From Paenibacillus amylolyticus (GTDB lineage Bacteria > Bacillota > Bacilli > Paenibacillales > Paenibacillaceae): a DNA stretch of 64,000 bases. Location: assembly GCF_003719335.1 (NCBI RefSeq), contig NZ_RIAS01000012.1:62001-126000 (forward strand). The letters run 5' to 3'. Made by a program: the position numbers and the translations under genes. The notes under the pieces are model-generated. The model ran no database searches and was not told where the DNA came from. It was given only the letters and a program-made list of their open reading frames with translations. Of the stretch, positions 1 to 8,380 are shown one piece after another. The first letter of the stretch is position 1. The number at the start of each line of letters is the position of its first letter.

Positions 1-89
1 TATATATACCCCATTACGCCTAATTTACTTATTTCTTCTTAAATTAAGCCCTCTACTCTAGTCCCTTTGCTCTTAACGTTACCTAAACG

Positions 90-755
90 CTATCTACTGT
101 CTGTTCTCGCAGTCGCTGCCTTCACAAATGCTCTTGCTCGCTCTGCAATCTGTGCGCTATCTCTCGAAGCTAGAGCTTCTTTTGGCAAAAGTGCACTTCC
201 CAAGCCTACTGCGGCTGCACCTGCCTCATAATAGGCAGCGATATTCTCCAGCGTCGCGCCACCCGTTGCGAGCAGTGGAATGTGATCGAGAGGTGCCTTG
301 ATTTCACGCAGGTATGGAATACCCAGACTAGCCATAGGAAACAGCTTAACAGCCCGCGCTCCCGCTTCATATGCAGCTACAATCTCCGTTGGTGTCATCG
401 CCCCAGGCCAAATCTCAACACCGTGTTCTACAGCATATTCAATAACAGACAGATCGACATTGGGGGATACCAAAAATTGTGCCCCTGCAGACACGGCTTC
501 CTTCGCCATGCTCACATTGAGTACCGTGCCTGCGCCGACATAGGCTTGTCCTCCGTGACGTTCGCGCCAGTCAGCAATGATCTGATGCGCATTCGGTGTA
601 TTCAGCGTTACTTCCATTAAACGAATGCCACCGTCGGTCATGCCCTGACCAGCTGTCACCGCCTCTTCCCGGCTTATGCCGCGTACGATCGCGACCAGTC
701 TGGATTCGAGTAATACTTCTGTCAGATCCATATCCATATCCATATTCATATCCAT
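90..755 (-). CDS. eda: KDPG/KHG aldolase (2-keto-3-deoxy-6-phosphogluconate aldolase)
   Basis: Class I aldolase that splits 2-keto-3-deoxy-6-phosphogluconate into pyruvate and glyceraldehyde 3-phosphate, at the end of Entner-Doudoroff and uronate catabolism; cytoplasmic. The 221-residue length fits the family. The conserved Glu is at about residue 48 in LMEVTLNTP, and the Schiff-base Lys at about 137 in AVKLFPM. The protein begins with an odd Met-Asp run (MDMNMDMDMD) encoded by iterated ATGGAT, giving five in-frame ATG codons. The AGGGGAG ribosome site is only 3 nt from the first ATG but 9 nt from the second, so translation may start at 749. It probably serves uronate breakdown together with kduI/kduD further along the window. 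The gene that follows it lies outside the window. Confidence 0.93.
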   Translation of the reverse strand: MDMNMDMDMDLTEVLLESRLVAIVRGISREEAVTAGQGMTDGGIRLMEVTLNTPNAHQIIADWRERHGGQAYVGAGTVLNVSMAKEAVSAGAQFLVSPNVDLSVIEYAVEHGVEIWPGAMTPTEIVAAYEAGARAVKLFPMASLGIPYLREIKAPLDHIPLLATGGATLENIAAYYEAGAAAVGLGSALLPKEALASRDSAQIAERARAFVKAATARTDSR

Positions 756-974
756 TCACTCCCCTTGCTTCGTTCAGATTCGGCAGCCAAAAACCCGTGA
801 AGACAAGTCTTGGTGTTCACTGCTTTTCCGTTAAAAACTATTGTAATGCATATGCTCCATTGAACGAAATACATTAATCCATAATAGGGATCGTGGAAGT
901 AGGGATTGTGGACAACATAACAATAAGTCTCCCTGCGGTGCCAGAACGACCAAGAGATAGAGGTATAGAGTATA

Positions 975-1056
975 AAGGCATCAAGGCATCAAGGCATCAA
1001 GACATCACGACCTCAGGCATCAGGCATCAGGCATCAGGCATCAGGCATCAGGCATT
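975..1056. repeat. Tandem 8-mer then 7-mer repeat (aaggcatc / aggcatc)
   Basis: About four tandem copies of the 8-mer AAGGCATC (975-1006, the last one diverged) pass through a degenerate unit into five exact copies of the 7-mer AGGCATC (1015-1049) plus a partial copy. It lies in a non-coding gap. A short open frame on the plus strand across it (893-1081) is a product of the repeat and has no convincing start. Confidence 0.9.
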
Positions 1057-1111
1057 TCCATTTTGTCATTGCAATTATTAGCTCCGATTCGCGGTTTAGA
1101 CATAACATCAC

Positions 1112-1141
1112 ATTTTCTAACGATCACCAGAAACCTTATTT
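1112..1141 (+). repeat. TAACGATCAC repeat, copy 1
   Basis: First copy of a roughly 30-bp unit (ATTTTCTAACGATCACCAG, then A-rich bases, then CTTATTTA). Copy 2 starts exactly 50 bp later. Confidence 0.75.
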
Positions 1142-1161
1142 AGCCTGATTCGCCACTACTT

Positions 1162-1191
1162 ATTTTCTAACGATCACCAGAGAGCTTATTT
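1162..1191 (+). repeat. TAACGATCAC repeat, copy 2
   Basis: Second direct copy. It matches copy 1 at nearly every position, including the trailing CTTATTTA, and both copies are followed by a similar GATT-containing tail. Confidence 0.75.
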
Positions 1192-1246
1192 ACTCAGATT
1201 AGTGATGTTTTCGCCCCATTATGTGCATTCTTGCCGAAATAGCGTC

Positions 1247-1263
1247 TGTGGTGATCGTTAAAA
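1247..1263 (-). repeat. TAACGATCAC repeat, copy 3 (partial, inverted)
   Basis: Reads TTAACGATCACCAC on the minus strand: the core of the unit without the CTTATTT tail. Confidence 0.6.
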
Positions 1264-1285
1264 TTCTCATACCCTCAAAAACCTT

Positions 1286-1313
1286 GAAATAAGCTCTCCT
1301 GTGATCGTTAGAA
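1286..1313 (-). repeat. TAACGATCAC repeat, copy 4 (inverted)
   Basis: On the minus strand it reads TCTAACGATCACAGGAGAGC followed by TTATTT, closely matching copy 2 and facing it. Confidence 0.75.
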
Positions 1314-1531
1314 TAAAGTCGGAGCCAGTTACCCTGCCATGAATCCCACGAACTCATTGTAATATCCACTACGAGATACATCTAAAATGGCGCACATTTT
1401 CTCCAAAAAAACTCAGAGCGATGGTTTTCCACAAACTTATCTTTCGGAATATTGAGCTCTTCCGCGAGATCCCCTGCCAGTTTTCTCCCCCTGTGGGCCC
1501 GTCTCCTTAATTCTGGTTTTAAAAATAGACA
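1314..1531. other. Gene-free stretch
   Basis: Remainder of the 0.9 kb gap between the aldolase and the glycosyltransferase (756-1697). Apart from the repeats listed and the terminator at 1532-1559, I see no coding or regulatory signal here. Confidence 0.5.
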
Positions 1532-1559
1532 CAAAAAAACCTCTTCATCGCGAAGAGGT
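1532..1559 (-). terminator. Rho-independent terminator of the glycosyltransferase gene
   Basis: Perfect 8-bp stem ACCTCTTC / GAAGAGGT with a 5-nt loop. On the minus strand it is followed by a run of seven T. It lies about 140 bp after the stop at 1698. Confidence 0.85.
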
Positions 1560-1697
1560 GGACTCTGTTAACCTTAGGATTCATTCTAGTTTTTTGAATA
1601 AGAGGAGCTACAAATGCAACAATTTCCTTGCATTACATGCATTATGGCAACTAACGTGCTGATCATATATCGCTATTAAAGCCCGTTAAGCTAAACT

Positions 1698-3980
1698 CTA
1701 TGCATTCTCCAATACGCTTTCCTTCGCCAAATCCTTAAAATATCGATCATTGTACAACATACTTGGGTGAGTAGGATGATAAGCTAGGGCAATGTCGTTG
1801 TGCTCCTTCGCTTTCGCTCGGTTGCCCATCCGATCATAACATACACATAGTTGCAGATGCGGCATCCAAGTCCACGCTGCTTCATTCAGTACAACCATCG
1901 GATCACCTGGACGGATCGCCTGCACGGCCTGTTCATACCAGAATATAGCTTGGCGGTAGTCTTCTCTATCTGCAAAATATCCCCCCAGTCGGCAGCACAC
2001 CTCTGCTCTCGGCAAATCATAGGCAAAGGAACGGAACAACGCAGCTGCTTCCCGTTCCGGGCGTTTCAGTACTGCCTCGCAATCCGCAATTTTCTGGCAG
2101 GCTGCAATCCGATCCTCGACCCATCCCAGTCCGGTGTCCAGAAATTTCTCATAGTAGGTTATGGCTTCTTCGTGATAAGCATGGTCTTTCAGTTCATTGC
2201 CAAAATAATAGAGGTCACGCGGTGAGAAGTCTTCACCAGCCTGTTCCCGTTTCCGATATATTCTTAGGTTTCGATCTGTATACACCTTATCTTTCTTATG
2301 CGTCACAGCCACATCACTATGCAGCAAATTACCTGCTACAGCCAAGTATTCATGCACTGCTCCAATCCAGCGAAACTGGCGATCCCGCCGCACCAGACGA
2401 TTTCGCCGCAGACTATACGCGACCTTGCCCTCTGGAGTGAAGGAAAGGTTGTAATCCATCGTTACACTGTCCACTGCCGGATCAAGCGACTGTTTCAATG
2501 CAATCAGTTTGGCGCGATCCTCTGGTTCAAACACATCATCCGCATCCAGCCATAATATATATTCGCAGGAGGCCTGATCAAAGGCAAAGTTCCGTGCCGC
2601 AGCAAAATCATCCACCCACTCAAAATCGAAAATACAGTCGGTGTACTGAGCCGCAATTTGCCTTGTGCGATCCGTGGAACCTGTGTCCACGATGACGATC
2701 TCATCGGCAATTCCTTTTACGGAGTCCAGACATCTGGCAAGGGAGGTTTCTTCATTTTTCACAATCATACATAAGCTAATACGAATGCTCTCTTCGCCTC
2801 GTCTAATTCTGCGGTTATAGGCCGCTGCCCCCGGCAAGTCGGACAAACGATAGATATGATAGGCTGGGTAGTGAGTGTCCACAAACAGTTGAAACCCGTA
2901 CGCCTGAGCACGAATGCAGAAATGACGATCCTCTCCCCAAAAAGAAACATTCGGGATACGATCAAAATTCACTCCCGCTTCAAGTACAGATCGCCGAATT
3001 AGAGTACAAGCACCTAATCCACCCACCTCATAACAACCCGGAATACGCAGCTGGTTTAGAAAGGTACTCGCCTGGGCGTCTTCATCCTGCGCTTCTATGC
3101 CCGCAAGAGCTGACCCTCCCCGACGATAGAGTGCATACTCATCCTGAAGCCATACTTGCGGCATTTCCTTTGTTCCCGGTTGCCAGCTGGTCCAAAAAAT
3201 ATTGGATACAATCTCATTTTGGCTCGATACCAATTGTTCCAGCGTACGCGGGTGCAGCACCAGATCGGAATCGATCAGAAACACACCATCATATTGATGC
3301 TCACGTGCGTACTGTAAAATGTTATTTTTCAGCCTGGCCACTCGCCATACCTGTTCGTTTCTCCAGTAGTGACCACCTTCATCTTTGTTGTAGTTCCCTG
3401 GATCGTCCGCGTCCCCACTCTCCGTACCATTCAAATCGCGAGCATGAATCATCTTACCGTTATGGCGAAGTACAAAATCATGCAGCATTTGCGAGGAGGC
3501 TGCTTCCTCATTATCATCTACAAACAAATAGTCTGTACGCACCGTCTTTCGCTCAAGTCTTTGCAGGGAATCCAAAAATTCATTCAGAATGGCCGCTGTC
3601 TGCCGTACAGGGCTGGCAATGAGGATACGCTCACGGGTACTTTGCGAGATATCCTCTTGCTCTTGCTCTTGCTTTTCCATTTTCTTGTCCTTTTCCTCTT
3701 CGCTTTGCTGTGGCTGTTGTTTTCCCTTCTGACTTGTCATTTGTTGGGGCTGTTCCACTTGCTTCTGTTCTTGTCCTTGTTCTTGTTCTTGTTCCGGGAT
3801 TTGCTCTTGCTCCGGGGTTTGCTCTTGTTTGTGTACTCGCTCTTTTTCTTTTTCTTTTTCTTGTTTTATCCTTAACGTTTGCCCTGTCTCCTTCTCAGAC
3901 TTGGATGGTATGGTATCCGCTGGCAGTTCATCTTGGATACTTTTGTTACTGCTTTTACGGTCTAGCGGTTCTTTCATCAA
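1698..3980 (-). CDS. Bifunctional-looking family 2 glycosyltransferase with TPR-like tail
   Basis: 760 residues. Residues 1-115 are a low-complexity Glu/Gln/Lys linker (runs such as EQEQIPEQEQEQGQEQ). A first glycosyltransferase-like domain starts near 118 (RILIASPVRQTAAILNEF). A second GT-A family 2 domain starts near 399 (ISLCMIVKNEE, IVDTGSTD) with the nucleotide-sugar/metal DxD motif LWLDADD near 475. The C-terminal 150 residues look like helical TPR repeats (DLYYFGNELKDHAYHEEAI and similar). It probably transfers sugars to a protein or cell-surface acceptor in the cytoplasm; the acceptor cannot be told from sequence. It lies 20 bp after the smaller glycosyltransferase and is probably co-transcribed with it. 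The start is the ATG at 3980; ATG codons at 3980 and 3977 are adjacent. Confidence 0.85.
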   Translation of the reverse strand: MMKEPLDRKSSNKSIQDELPADTIPSKSEKETGQTLRIKQEKEKEKERVHKQEQTPEQEQIPEQEQEQGQEQKQVEQPQQMTSQKGKQQPQQSEEEKDKKMEKQEQEQEDISQSTRERILIASPVRQTAAILNEFLDSLQRLERKTVRTDYLFVDDNEEAASSQMLHDFVLRHNGKMIHARDLNGTESGDADDPGNYNKDEGGHYWRNEQVWRVARLKNNILQYAREHQYDGVFLIDSDLVLHPRTLEQLVSSQNEIVSNIFWTSWQPGTKEMPQVWLQDEYALYRRGGSALAGIEAQDEDAQASTFLNQLRIPGCYEVGGLGACTLIRRSVLEAGVNFDRIPNVSFWGEDRHFCIRAQAYGFQLFVDTHYPAYHIYRLSDLPGAAAYNRRIRRGEESIRISLCMIVKNEETSLARCLDSVKGIADEIVIVDTGSTDRTRQIAAQYTDCIFDFEWVDDFAAARNFAFDQASCEYILWLDADDVFEPEDRAKLIALKQSLDPAVDSVTMDYNLSFTPEGKVAYSLRRNRLVRRDRQFRWIGAVHEYLAVAGNLLHSDVAVTHKKDKVYTDRNLRIYRKREQAGEDFSPRDLYYFGNELKDHAYHEEAITYYEKFLDTGLGWVEDRIAACQKIADCEAVLKRPEREAAALFRSFAYDLPRAEVCCRLGGYFADREDYRQAIFWYEQAVQAIRPGDPMVVLNEAAWTWMPHLQLCVCYDRMGNRAKAKEHNDIALAYHPTHPSMLYNDRYFKDLAKESVLENA

Positions 3981-4000
3981 TGAAGCTCACTCCCTTCCCC

Positions 4001-4795
4001 TTAATCAGACCATGGAATAAGCCGAGGCTCTGCATCCAATATCGATTCATATTGCTCTTTCCAGCCATACTGTGCTTCGGGGTCCAGTGTTTGGTATCTC
4101 TCATATTTGCGAACACGATCTTCTTCTCTTGCCCAGCCATAATGCTTCACTCGCGGGGTATGACAGGCATAGGGCAGATGCTGAATGCTCAACGGGAATC
4201 GTCCGCAATGCTGCGGTGTTTCCTTCCATTCATACACCATCCCGGGACGATACTTGATGAGAAAAGGCCGATAATACATATGTGCCTGCCAGTATGCATC
4301 CTCACGGTACGCAGTCTCACTCCACATATCATATAAACGGAAATAAATAGCTTCTTCCCATCCGCTTAAGATGTCATCCCGCAAAATCCCAAAATCCGGT
4401 GTTAAAACCTCGTCCGCATCCAGATTAAGAATCCACTCCGGGTTCGTTGAGAGGGTCTCCTCCCATTGTTGTTTTCGCAGAGTCACCTCATCGGAAAAAC
4501 GCGAGACCGGATTCTGCACTAGTACAAGAGGAATACCTTGTAAAAGCTCTCTGCACATGGCGGCCGTCCCATCCGTACTTCCATCATCAATAATGACAGC
4601 CCGATCAATCCATGGACGATGTGTTACAAGTGCCTGCCTAAGATATCGCTTCTCCTCGTTGCATACAATCATGGATAAGGTGATATGTGGCCTTTGATTT
4701 ACCAGTTGTTCCTTTCCCTGCCCATGATTCTGTTGCTCTTGCTCTTGCTCCTGTTCCTGTTCCTGCTCCTGTTGCTCCTGCTCTTCCAACCCCAC
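4001..4795 (-). CDS. Family 2 glycosyltransferase with Glu/Gln-rich N-terminus
   Basis: 264 residues. An EQ-rich linker (about residues 4-35) precedes a GT-A domain: ITLSMIVCNEEKRYLRQAL, IIDDGSTDGT, and the DxD motif in LNLDADEVL. It shares the domain type and the style of linker with the larger neighbour, but not the linker sequence exactly. The best start in this frame is a GTG at 4795 with GGAAG 7 nt upstream; translation signals are weak. The frame shifted by one upstream also reads into the repeat but has no ribosome site. The substrate is unknown. Confidence 0.8.
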   Translation of the reverse strand: MGLEEQEQQEQEQEQEQEQEQQNHGQGKEQLVNQRPHITLSMIVCNEEKRYLRQALVTHRPWIDRAVIIDDGSTDGTAAMCRELLQGIPLVLVQNPVSRFSDEVTLRKQQWEETLSTNPEWILNLDADEVLTPDFGILRDDILSGWEEAIYFRLYDMWSETAYREDAYWQAHMYYRPFLIKYRPGMVYEWKETPQHCGRFPLSIQHLPYACHTPRVKHYGWAREEDRVRKYERYQTLDPEAQYGWKEQYESILDAEPRLIPWSD

Positions 4796-4895
4796 ACCCC
4801 CATGCTTCCGGTTCTTGTAGACGCAAACCCTCTATATCCAATCTATGCTAAGCTGGAATCCGGTTATGCAGGGCAAATGTGAGGTCCATAGAGTA

Positions 4896-4932
4896 AACAA
4901 AACAAAAAAGCACTCGCCTGCGCGAATGCTTC
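4896..4932 (-). terminator. Terminator downstream of xylB
   Basis: Hairpin AGCA-C-TCGC / GCGA-A-TGCT with a CTGC loop. The minus strand continues into a T-rich run (TTTTTTGTTTTGTTT). It lies about 80 bp after the xylB stop. Confidence 0.75.
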
Positions 4933-5012
4933 TCTAATGTTTCTTTTATCACAGCTTATGCTTTTATAGGCTTGTTCTGGAAATAGGATTGCTCCTGCTT
5001 CTCCATGGCGAT

Positions 5013-6506
5013 TTAACGATATGCCGCCAAACGATCATTCAAGCCACGTGTCTGTCCGTACACCTCTTGATAAATGGCAAATAATCCGTCATAGACCGCT
5101 ACCGTCTCCGGATTTGGTTCGTAGGACTTCGCTGGACGAATAAATGCCGCCGCACACTCTTGCAACGTCGGGAACCAGCCACTGCCATAAGCCGCCAGCA
5201 TGGCTGCCCCCATCGCCGGACCTTGCTCACTCTCCAGCTTCACAATCGTTGCATTGAAAATGTCCGCTTGCATCTGCAGCCAAGCTTCGTTCTTCGCTCC
5301 GCCGCCAATGGAGATCACCTCATTGACCGTCTTGCCCGCACCACGCAAAATATCAATCGACTCACGTAACGAGAAGGTGATGCCTTCCATTACAGCACGT
5401 CCAAAATGCTCCAGCTTATGTCCGGCATCCATGCCGATAAAACTGCCTCGAATATTCGCATCAGGGTGAGGTGTGCGCTCCCCTACGATATATGGCGTGA
5501 ACAGCAGACCGTTGCTTCCTGCCGGAATCTGGTCGATTCCCTGCAAAAGCACATCGAATGATTTGTCTGCTGCAAAGGTGTCTTTGAACCAGGAGAGACT
5601 GTATCCCGCCGCAAGCGTTACACCCATAATATAGAAGGCATCTTTCTCCCCGTGATTAAAAAAGTGCACTTTTCCTTCGAAATCGAGATCCTTACGTTCT
5701 TCGTACGAGAGAACGACCCCAGACGTACCGATGCTGCACATCGTCTGTCCTTCACTTAGTATGCCTGCGCCAATTGCACCGCAAGCATTATCGGCACCGC
5801 CAGCAAATACTTTAGTTACTGACGCCAAGCCTGTTTGCTCTGCAATCTCAGGCAATAAGGTGCCGACTTCGTCAAAAGATTCAACTAGGCGCGGGCAAAG
5901 TGACATCGGCAGATTAAATGCCGATGCGATCTCCGTGCTCCATTGTTTGCCTGCCACATCCAGCAGCAACGTACCCGCTGCATCGGAATAATCCATCGCG
6001 TAATCGCCAGTCAGGCGATAACGGACGTAGTCTTTTGGCAACAAGAACAAGGACGCTTGTTCCAGCAATTCAGGTTCATTTTCCTGCACCCACAAGATTT
6101 TAGGCAGCGTAAAACCTTCCAATGCACGGTTCCGGGCAATGCTGAGCAACTTGCTGTCAAGCACCTTCTCAATCCGGCGGCACTGTGCTGTCGTTCGGGT
6201 ATCGTTCCACAGGATGGCATTGCGCAGTGGTTTACCTTCTGCATCCACCAGCACCAGCCCGTGCATCTGACCGGAGAAGCTTAATCCTTCAATCTCGGAA
6301 GGTTGCACGCCCGATACTTCCAATAGCTTGCGAAGCGATAAAATCGTCTGCTCCACCCAATCCTCTGGATTTTGTTCACTATATCCAGCTTTAGGCTGAT
6401 ACAACGGATAAGCCTCCGATGCTTCAAATGCCACTTTACCTTCTCGATTGACCAAAACGGTCTTGACTGCACTTGTTCCGAGATCGACGCCAATTACATA
6501 ACTCAT
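5013..6506 (-). CDS. xylB: Xylulokinase
   Basis: FGGY-family sugar kinase that phosphorylates D-xylulose to xylulose 5-phosphate for the pentose phosphate pathway. 497 residues from the chosen ATG, the usual length. The N-terminal ATPase motif GVDLGTSAVKTV opens the protein, with SFSGQMHGLVLVD near residue 75 (substrate binding), GGADNACGAIG, and the C-terminal GGGAKNEAWLQMQADIFN. The start at 6506 has AAAGGAG 7 nt upstream; a 35-codon upstream extension lacks homology and runs toward the dispersed repeat. It follows xylA but is separated from it by about 500 bp holding a hairpin and a repeat element. Confidence 0.97.
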   Translation of the reverse strand: MSYVIGVDLGTSAVKTVLVNREGKVAFEASEAYPLYQPKAGYSEQNPEDWVEQTILSLRKLLEVSGVQPSEIEGLSFSGQMHGLVLVDAEGKPLRNAILWNDTRTTAQCRRIEKVLDSKLLSIARNRALEGFTLPKILWVQENEPELLEQASLFLLPKDYVRYRLTGDYAMDYSDAAGTLLLDVAGKQWSTEIASAFNLPMSLCPRLVESFDEVGTLLPEIAEQTGLASVTKVFAGGADNACGAIGAGILSEGQTMCSIGTSGVVLSYEERKDLDFEGKVHFFNHGEKDAFYIMGVTLAAGYSLSWFKDTFAADKSFDVLLQGIDQIPAGSNGLLFTPYIVGERTPHPDANIRGSFIGMDAGHKLEHFGRAVMEGITFSLRESIDILRGAGKTVNEVISIGGGAKNEAWLQMQADIFNATIVKLESEQGPAMGAAMLAAYGSGWFPTLQECAAAFIRPAKSYEPNPETVAVYDGLFAIYQEVYGQTRGLNDRLAAYR

Positions 6507-6595
6507 AAGTATACTCCTTTCGTTTATACAGGATTGAAACCTTAGTGGACATGGAAGGTCACTCCGTGTGCAGAAAGCCCTCCGATCTCCCTTAC

Positions 6596-6735
6596 CCCCG
6601 GATTTCCTCACTTCCCCCTTTTCAAGGGTGAAATCCGGTTGTAAATGCGTAGCATATGCTTACGATGTCAGCTTTCCTCCTGAAAGCTTTCAGCTCCGTT
6701 TCTCCGGTTTCTTTCTCCCCACTCCGTTTCTGCAT
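6596..6735 (+). repeat. Dispersed structured repeat, copy A
   Basis: About 140 bp aligning along its length with copy B at 56824-56960. The outer stem CCGGATTTC / GAAATCCGG encloses an inner CCCTT / AAGGG. A second stem is AGCTTTC / GAAAGCT with loop CTCCT, and the segment ends in CTCCGTTTCTG. Stems are kept and loops differ between the copies. It occupies the xylA-xylB gap. Confidence 0.75.
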
Positions 6736-6805
6736 GCCCCTTGTAACGTTGCTTTCAAACGGTACAACCGTACTCGTTTGCGGCAAATTGGGCTTCAATG
6801 ACAAC

Positions 6806-6845
6806 AAACCGTCCCCGCCTTCCCAGAGGAAAGCGGGGACGGTTT
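6806..6845 (-). terminator. GC-rich hairpin between xylA and xylB
   Basis: Perfect 13-bp stem AAACCGTCCCCGC / GCGGGGACGGTTT with a 14-nt loop, followed on the minus strand by TTTGTTGT. The T-tract is short, so it may attenuate rather than fully stop transcription from xylA. Between it and copy A, 6740-6800 shows nothing recognisable. Confidence 0.65.
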
Positions 6846-7002
6846 GAATGTCACGCTTATTCAACGTCCAGGGTGCAACATACTTTTGCACCGAGTAGGA
6901 AGAGGTATGATTCCTATTTTATCTGCGGCAATGATCTAGTCATAGGCAGTTCGTTCGGACATGAATCCACTCTTCCTCTAAGACTGTTATTAAAGACTGC
7001 TA

Positions 7003-8319
7003 TTAGTCAGCCAGGATGTATTGATTGAGTTTTGCTCTCAGCAATTCCTGACGTCCGGATTGGTTTTTGCGTGGATTTTCGTTGTTCAGTGCATACTCAG
7101 CGAGAGAAGCAAGTGTAGCTTTACCTGCAACAACATCTGCACCGATGCCTTCGTTGAAGCTGCTGTAACGTTGCTCGATGAATTCATCGAATACACGGTC
7201 TTCGATCAGCTTGGAAGCTACTTTCAGACCTTTCGCATACGTATCCATACCTGCGATGTGAGCCAGGAACAGATCCTCAGGTTCGAAGGAGCCACGGCGA
7301 ACTTTAGCGTCAAAGTTTACGCCACCTTTGCCCAGACCGCCGTTTTTCAACACTTCATACATGGTCAGAGTAGCATCATACATATCAACCGGGAACTCGT
7401 CCGTATCCCAGCCAATCAGCAGATCGCCTTGGTTTGCATCCAGGGAACCGAGCATGCCGTTGATACGTGCTACGCGGATTTCATGGTCAAATGTGTGACC
7501 AGCCAGCGTTGCATGGTTCGCTTCAAGGTTCAGCTTGAACTGTTTGTCGAGATCATATTTTTGCAAGAATGCAATGGAAGTTGCTGCGTCAAAGTCATAT
7601 TGGTGTTTCGTTGGCTCTTTAGGTTTAGGCTCGATCAGAAACTGAGCGTCAAAGCCGATTTCTTTTGCATAATCAACAGCCATGTGGAACATACGAGCAA
7701 TGTTGTCTTGTTCCAGTTGCATATCCGTGTTCAGCAATGTGTCGTAACCTTCACGACCACCCCAGAAGACATAGTTTTCTGCACCGAGACGTTTACCTAC
7801 TTCCAGGCCTTTTTTGATCTGTGCTGCTGCGTGAGCATATACATCTGCGTTGCAAGTGGATGCTGCACCAAACATGAAACGTGGGTTGGAGAACATGTTA
7901 GCCGTGTTCCACAGCAGCTTTTTGCCGCTTGCTTTCATGTGCTCTTCCAACAGATCAACGATCGTATCGATGTTGCTGTAGAATTCACGCAGTGATGCGC
8001 CTTCTGGAGCCACGTCTACATCGTGGAAACAGTAGTATGGGAGATTCATTTTTTCCATGAATTCAAAAGCCGCTTCTACACGAACTTTCGCTTTATCCAG
8101 ACCGGAGTAGCTATCCCATGAACGTACCGCTGTTTCAGCACCGAACGGGTCACTGCCGCCTGCAGTTAATGTATGCCAGTAAGCCATACCGAAACGGAAG
8201 TGTTCTTCCATCGTTTTGCCAGCGACAACTTCTTGTGGATTATAATGTTTAAAAGCAAATGGATTCTTGGAATCTTTACCTTCGAATGCAATCTTATTAA
8301 CGGATTCAAAATAGGCCAT
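7003..8319 (-). CDS. xylA: Xylose isomerase
   Basis: Converts D-xylose to D-xylulose in the cytoplasm, the first step of this pathway. 438 residues, typical of class II enzymes. Motifs include YYCFHDVDVAPEG (catalytic His and Asp), FWGGREGYDTLLNTD, the metal-binding Glu in FLIEPKPKEPTKHQYDFD, and ANHATLAGHTFDHEI. The start ATG at 8319 has GAGGAGG 10 nt upstream. It is transcribed divergently from xylR. Its promoter overlaps a XylR operator, and a cre site lies in the leader, so induction by xylose and glucose repression are both expected. Confidence 0.98.
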   Translation of the reverse strand: MAYFESVNKIAFEGKDSKNPFAFKHYNPQEVVAGKTMEEHFRFGMAYWHTLTAGGSDPFGAETAVRSWDSYSGLDKAKVRVEAAFEFMEKMNLPYYCFHDVDVAPEGASLREFYSNIDTIVDLLEEHMKASGKKLLWNTANMFSNPRFMFGAASTCNADVYAHAAAQIKKGLEVGKRLGAENYVFWGGREGYDTLLNTDMQLEQDNIARMFHMAVDYAKEIGFDAQFLIEPKPKEPTKHQYDFDAATSIAFLQKYDLDKQFKLNLEANHATLAGHTFDHEIRVARINGMLGSLDANQGDLLIGWDTDEFPVDMYDATLTMYEVLKNGGLGKGGVNFDAKVRRGSFEPEDLFLAHIAGMDTYAKGLKVASKLIEDRVFDEFIEQRYSSFNEGIGADVVAGKATLASLAEYALNNENPRKNQSGRQELLRAKLNQYILAD

Positions 8320-8361
8320 GTGATAAATGCCTCCTCAAAAGTTTTAAAAAGAGTTTGTTTA

Positions 8362-8375
8362 AGAAATCGTTTACA
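8362..8375 (-). promoter_or_regulatory. Candidate cre (CcpA) site in the xylA leader
   Basis: On the minus strand it reads TGTAAACGATTTCT, close to the cre pattern TGNAANCGNNNNCA, just downstream of the predicted -10. The same AGAAATCGTTTAC string recurs at 48296-48308 upstream of the sugar permease operon. Confidence 0.6.
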
Positions 8376-8380
8376 CCGTT

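Noticed and set aside
893..1081. 62-codon plus-strand frame over the GGCATCA repeat
   Set aside because: Composed largely of the tandem repeat, with no ribosome site and no recognisable domain.
1111..1313. TAACGATCAC repeats considered as a CRISPR array
   Set aside because: Only four copies, in mixed orientation, with unequal spacing and no cas genes.
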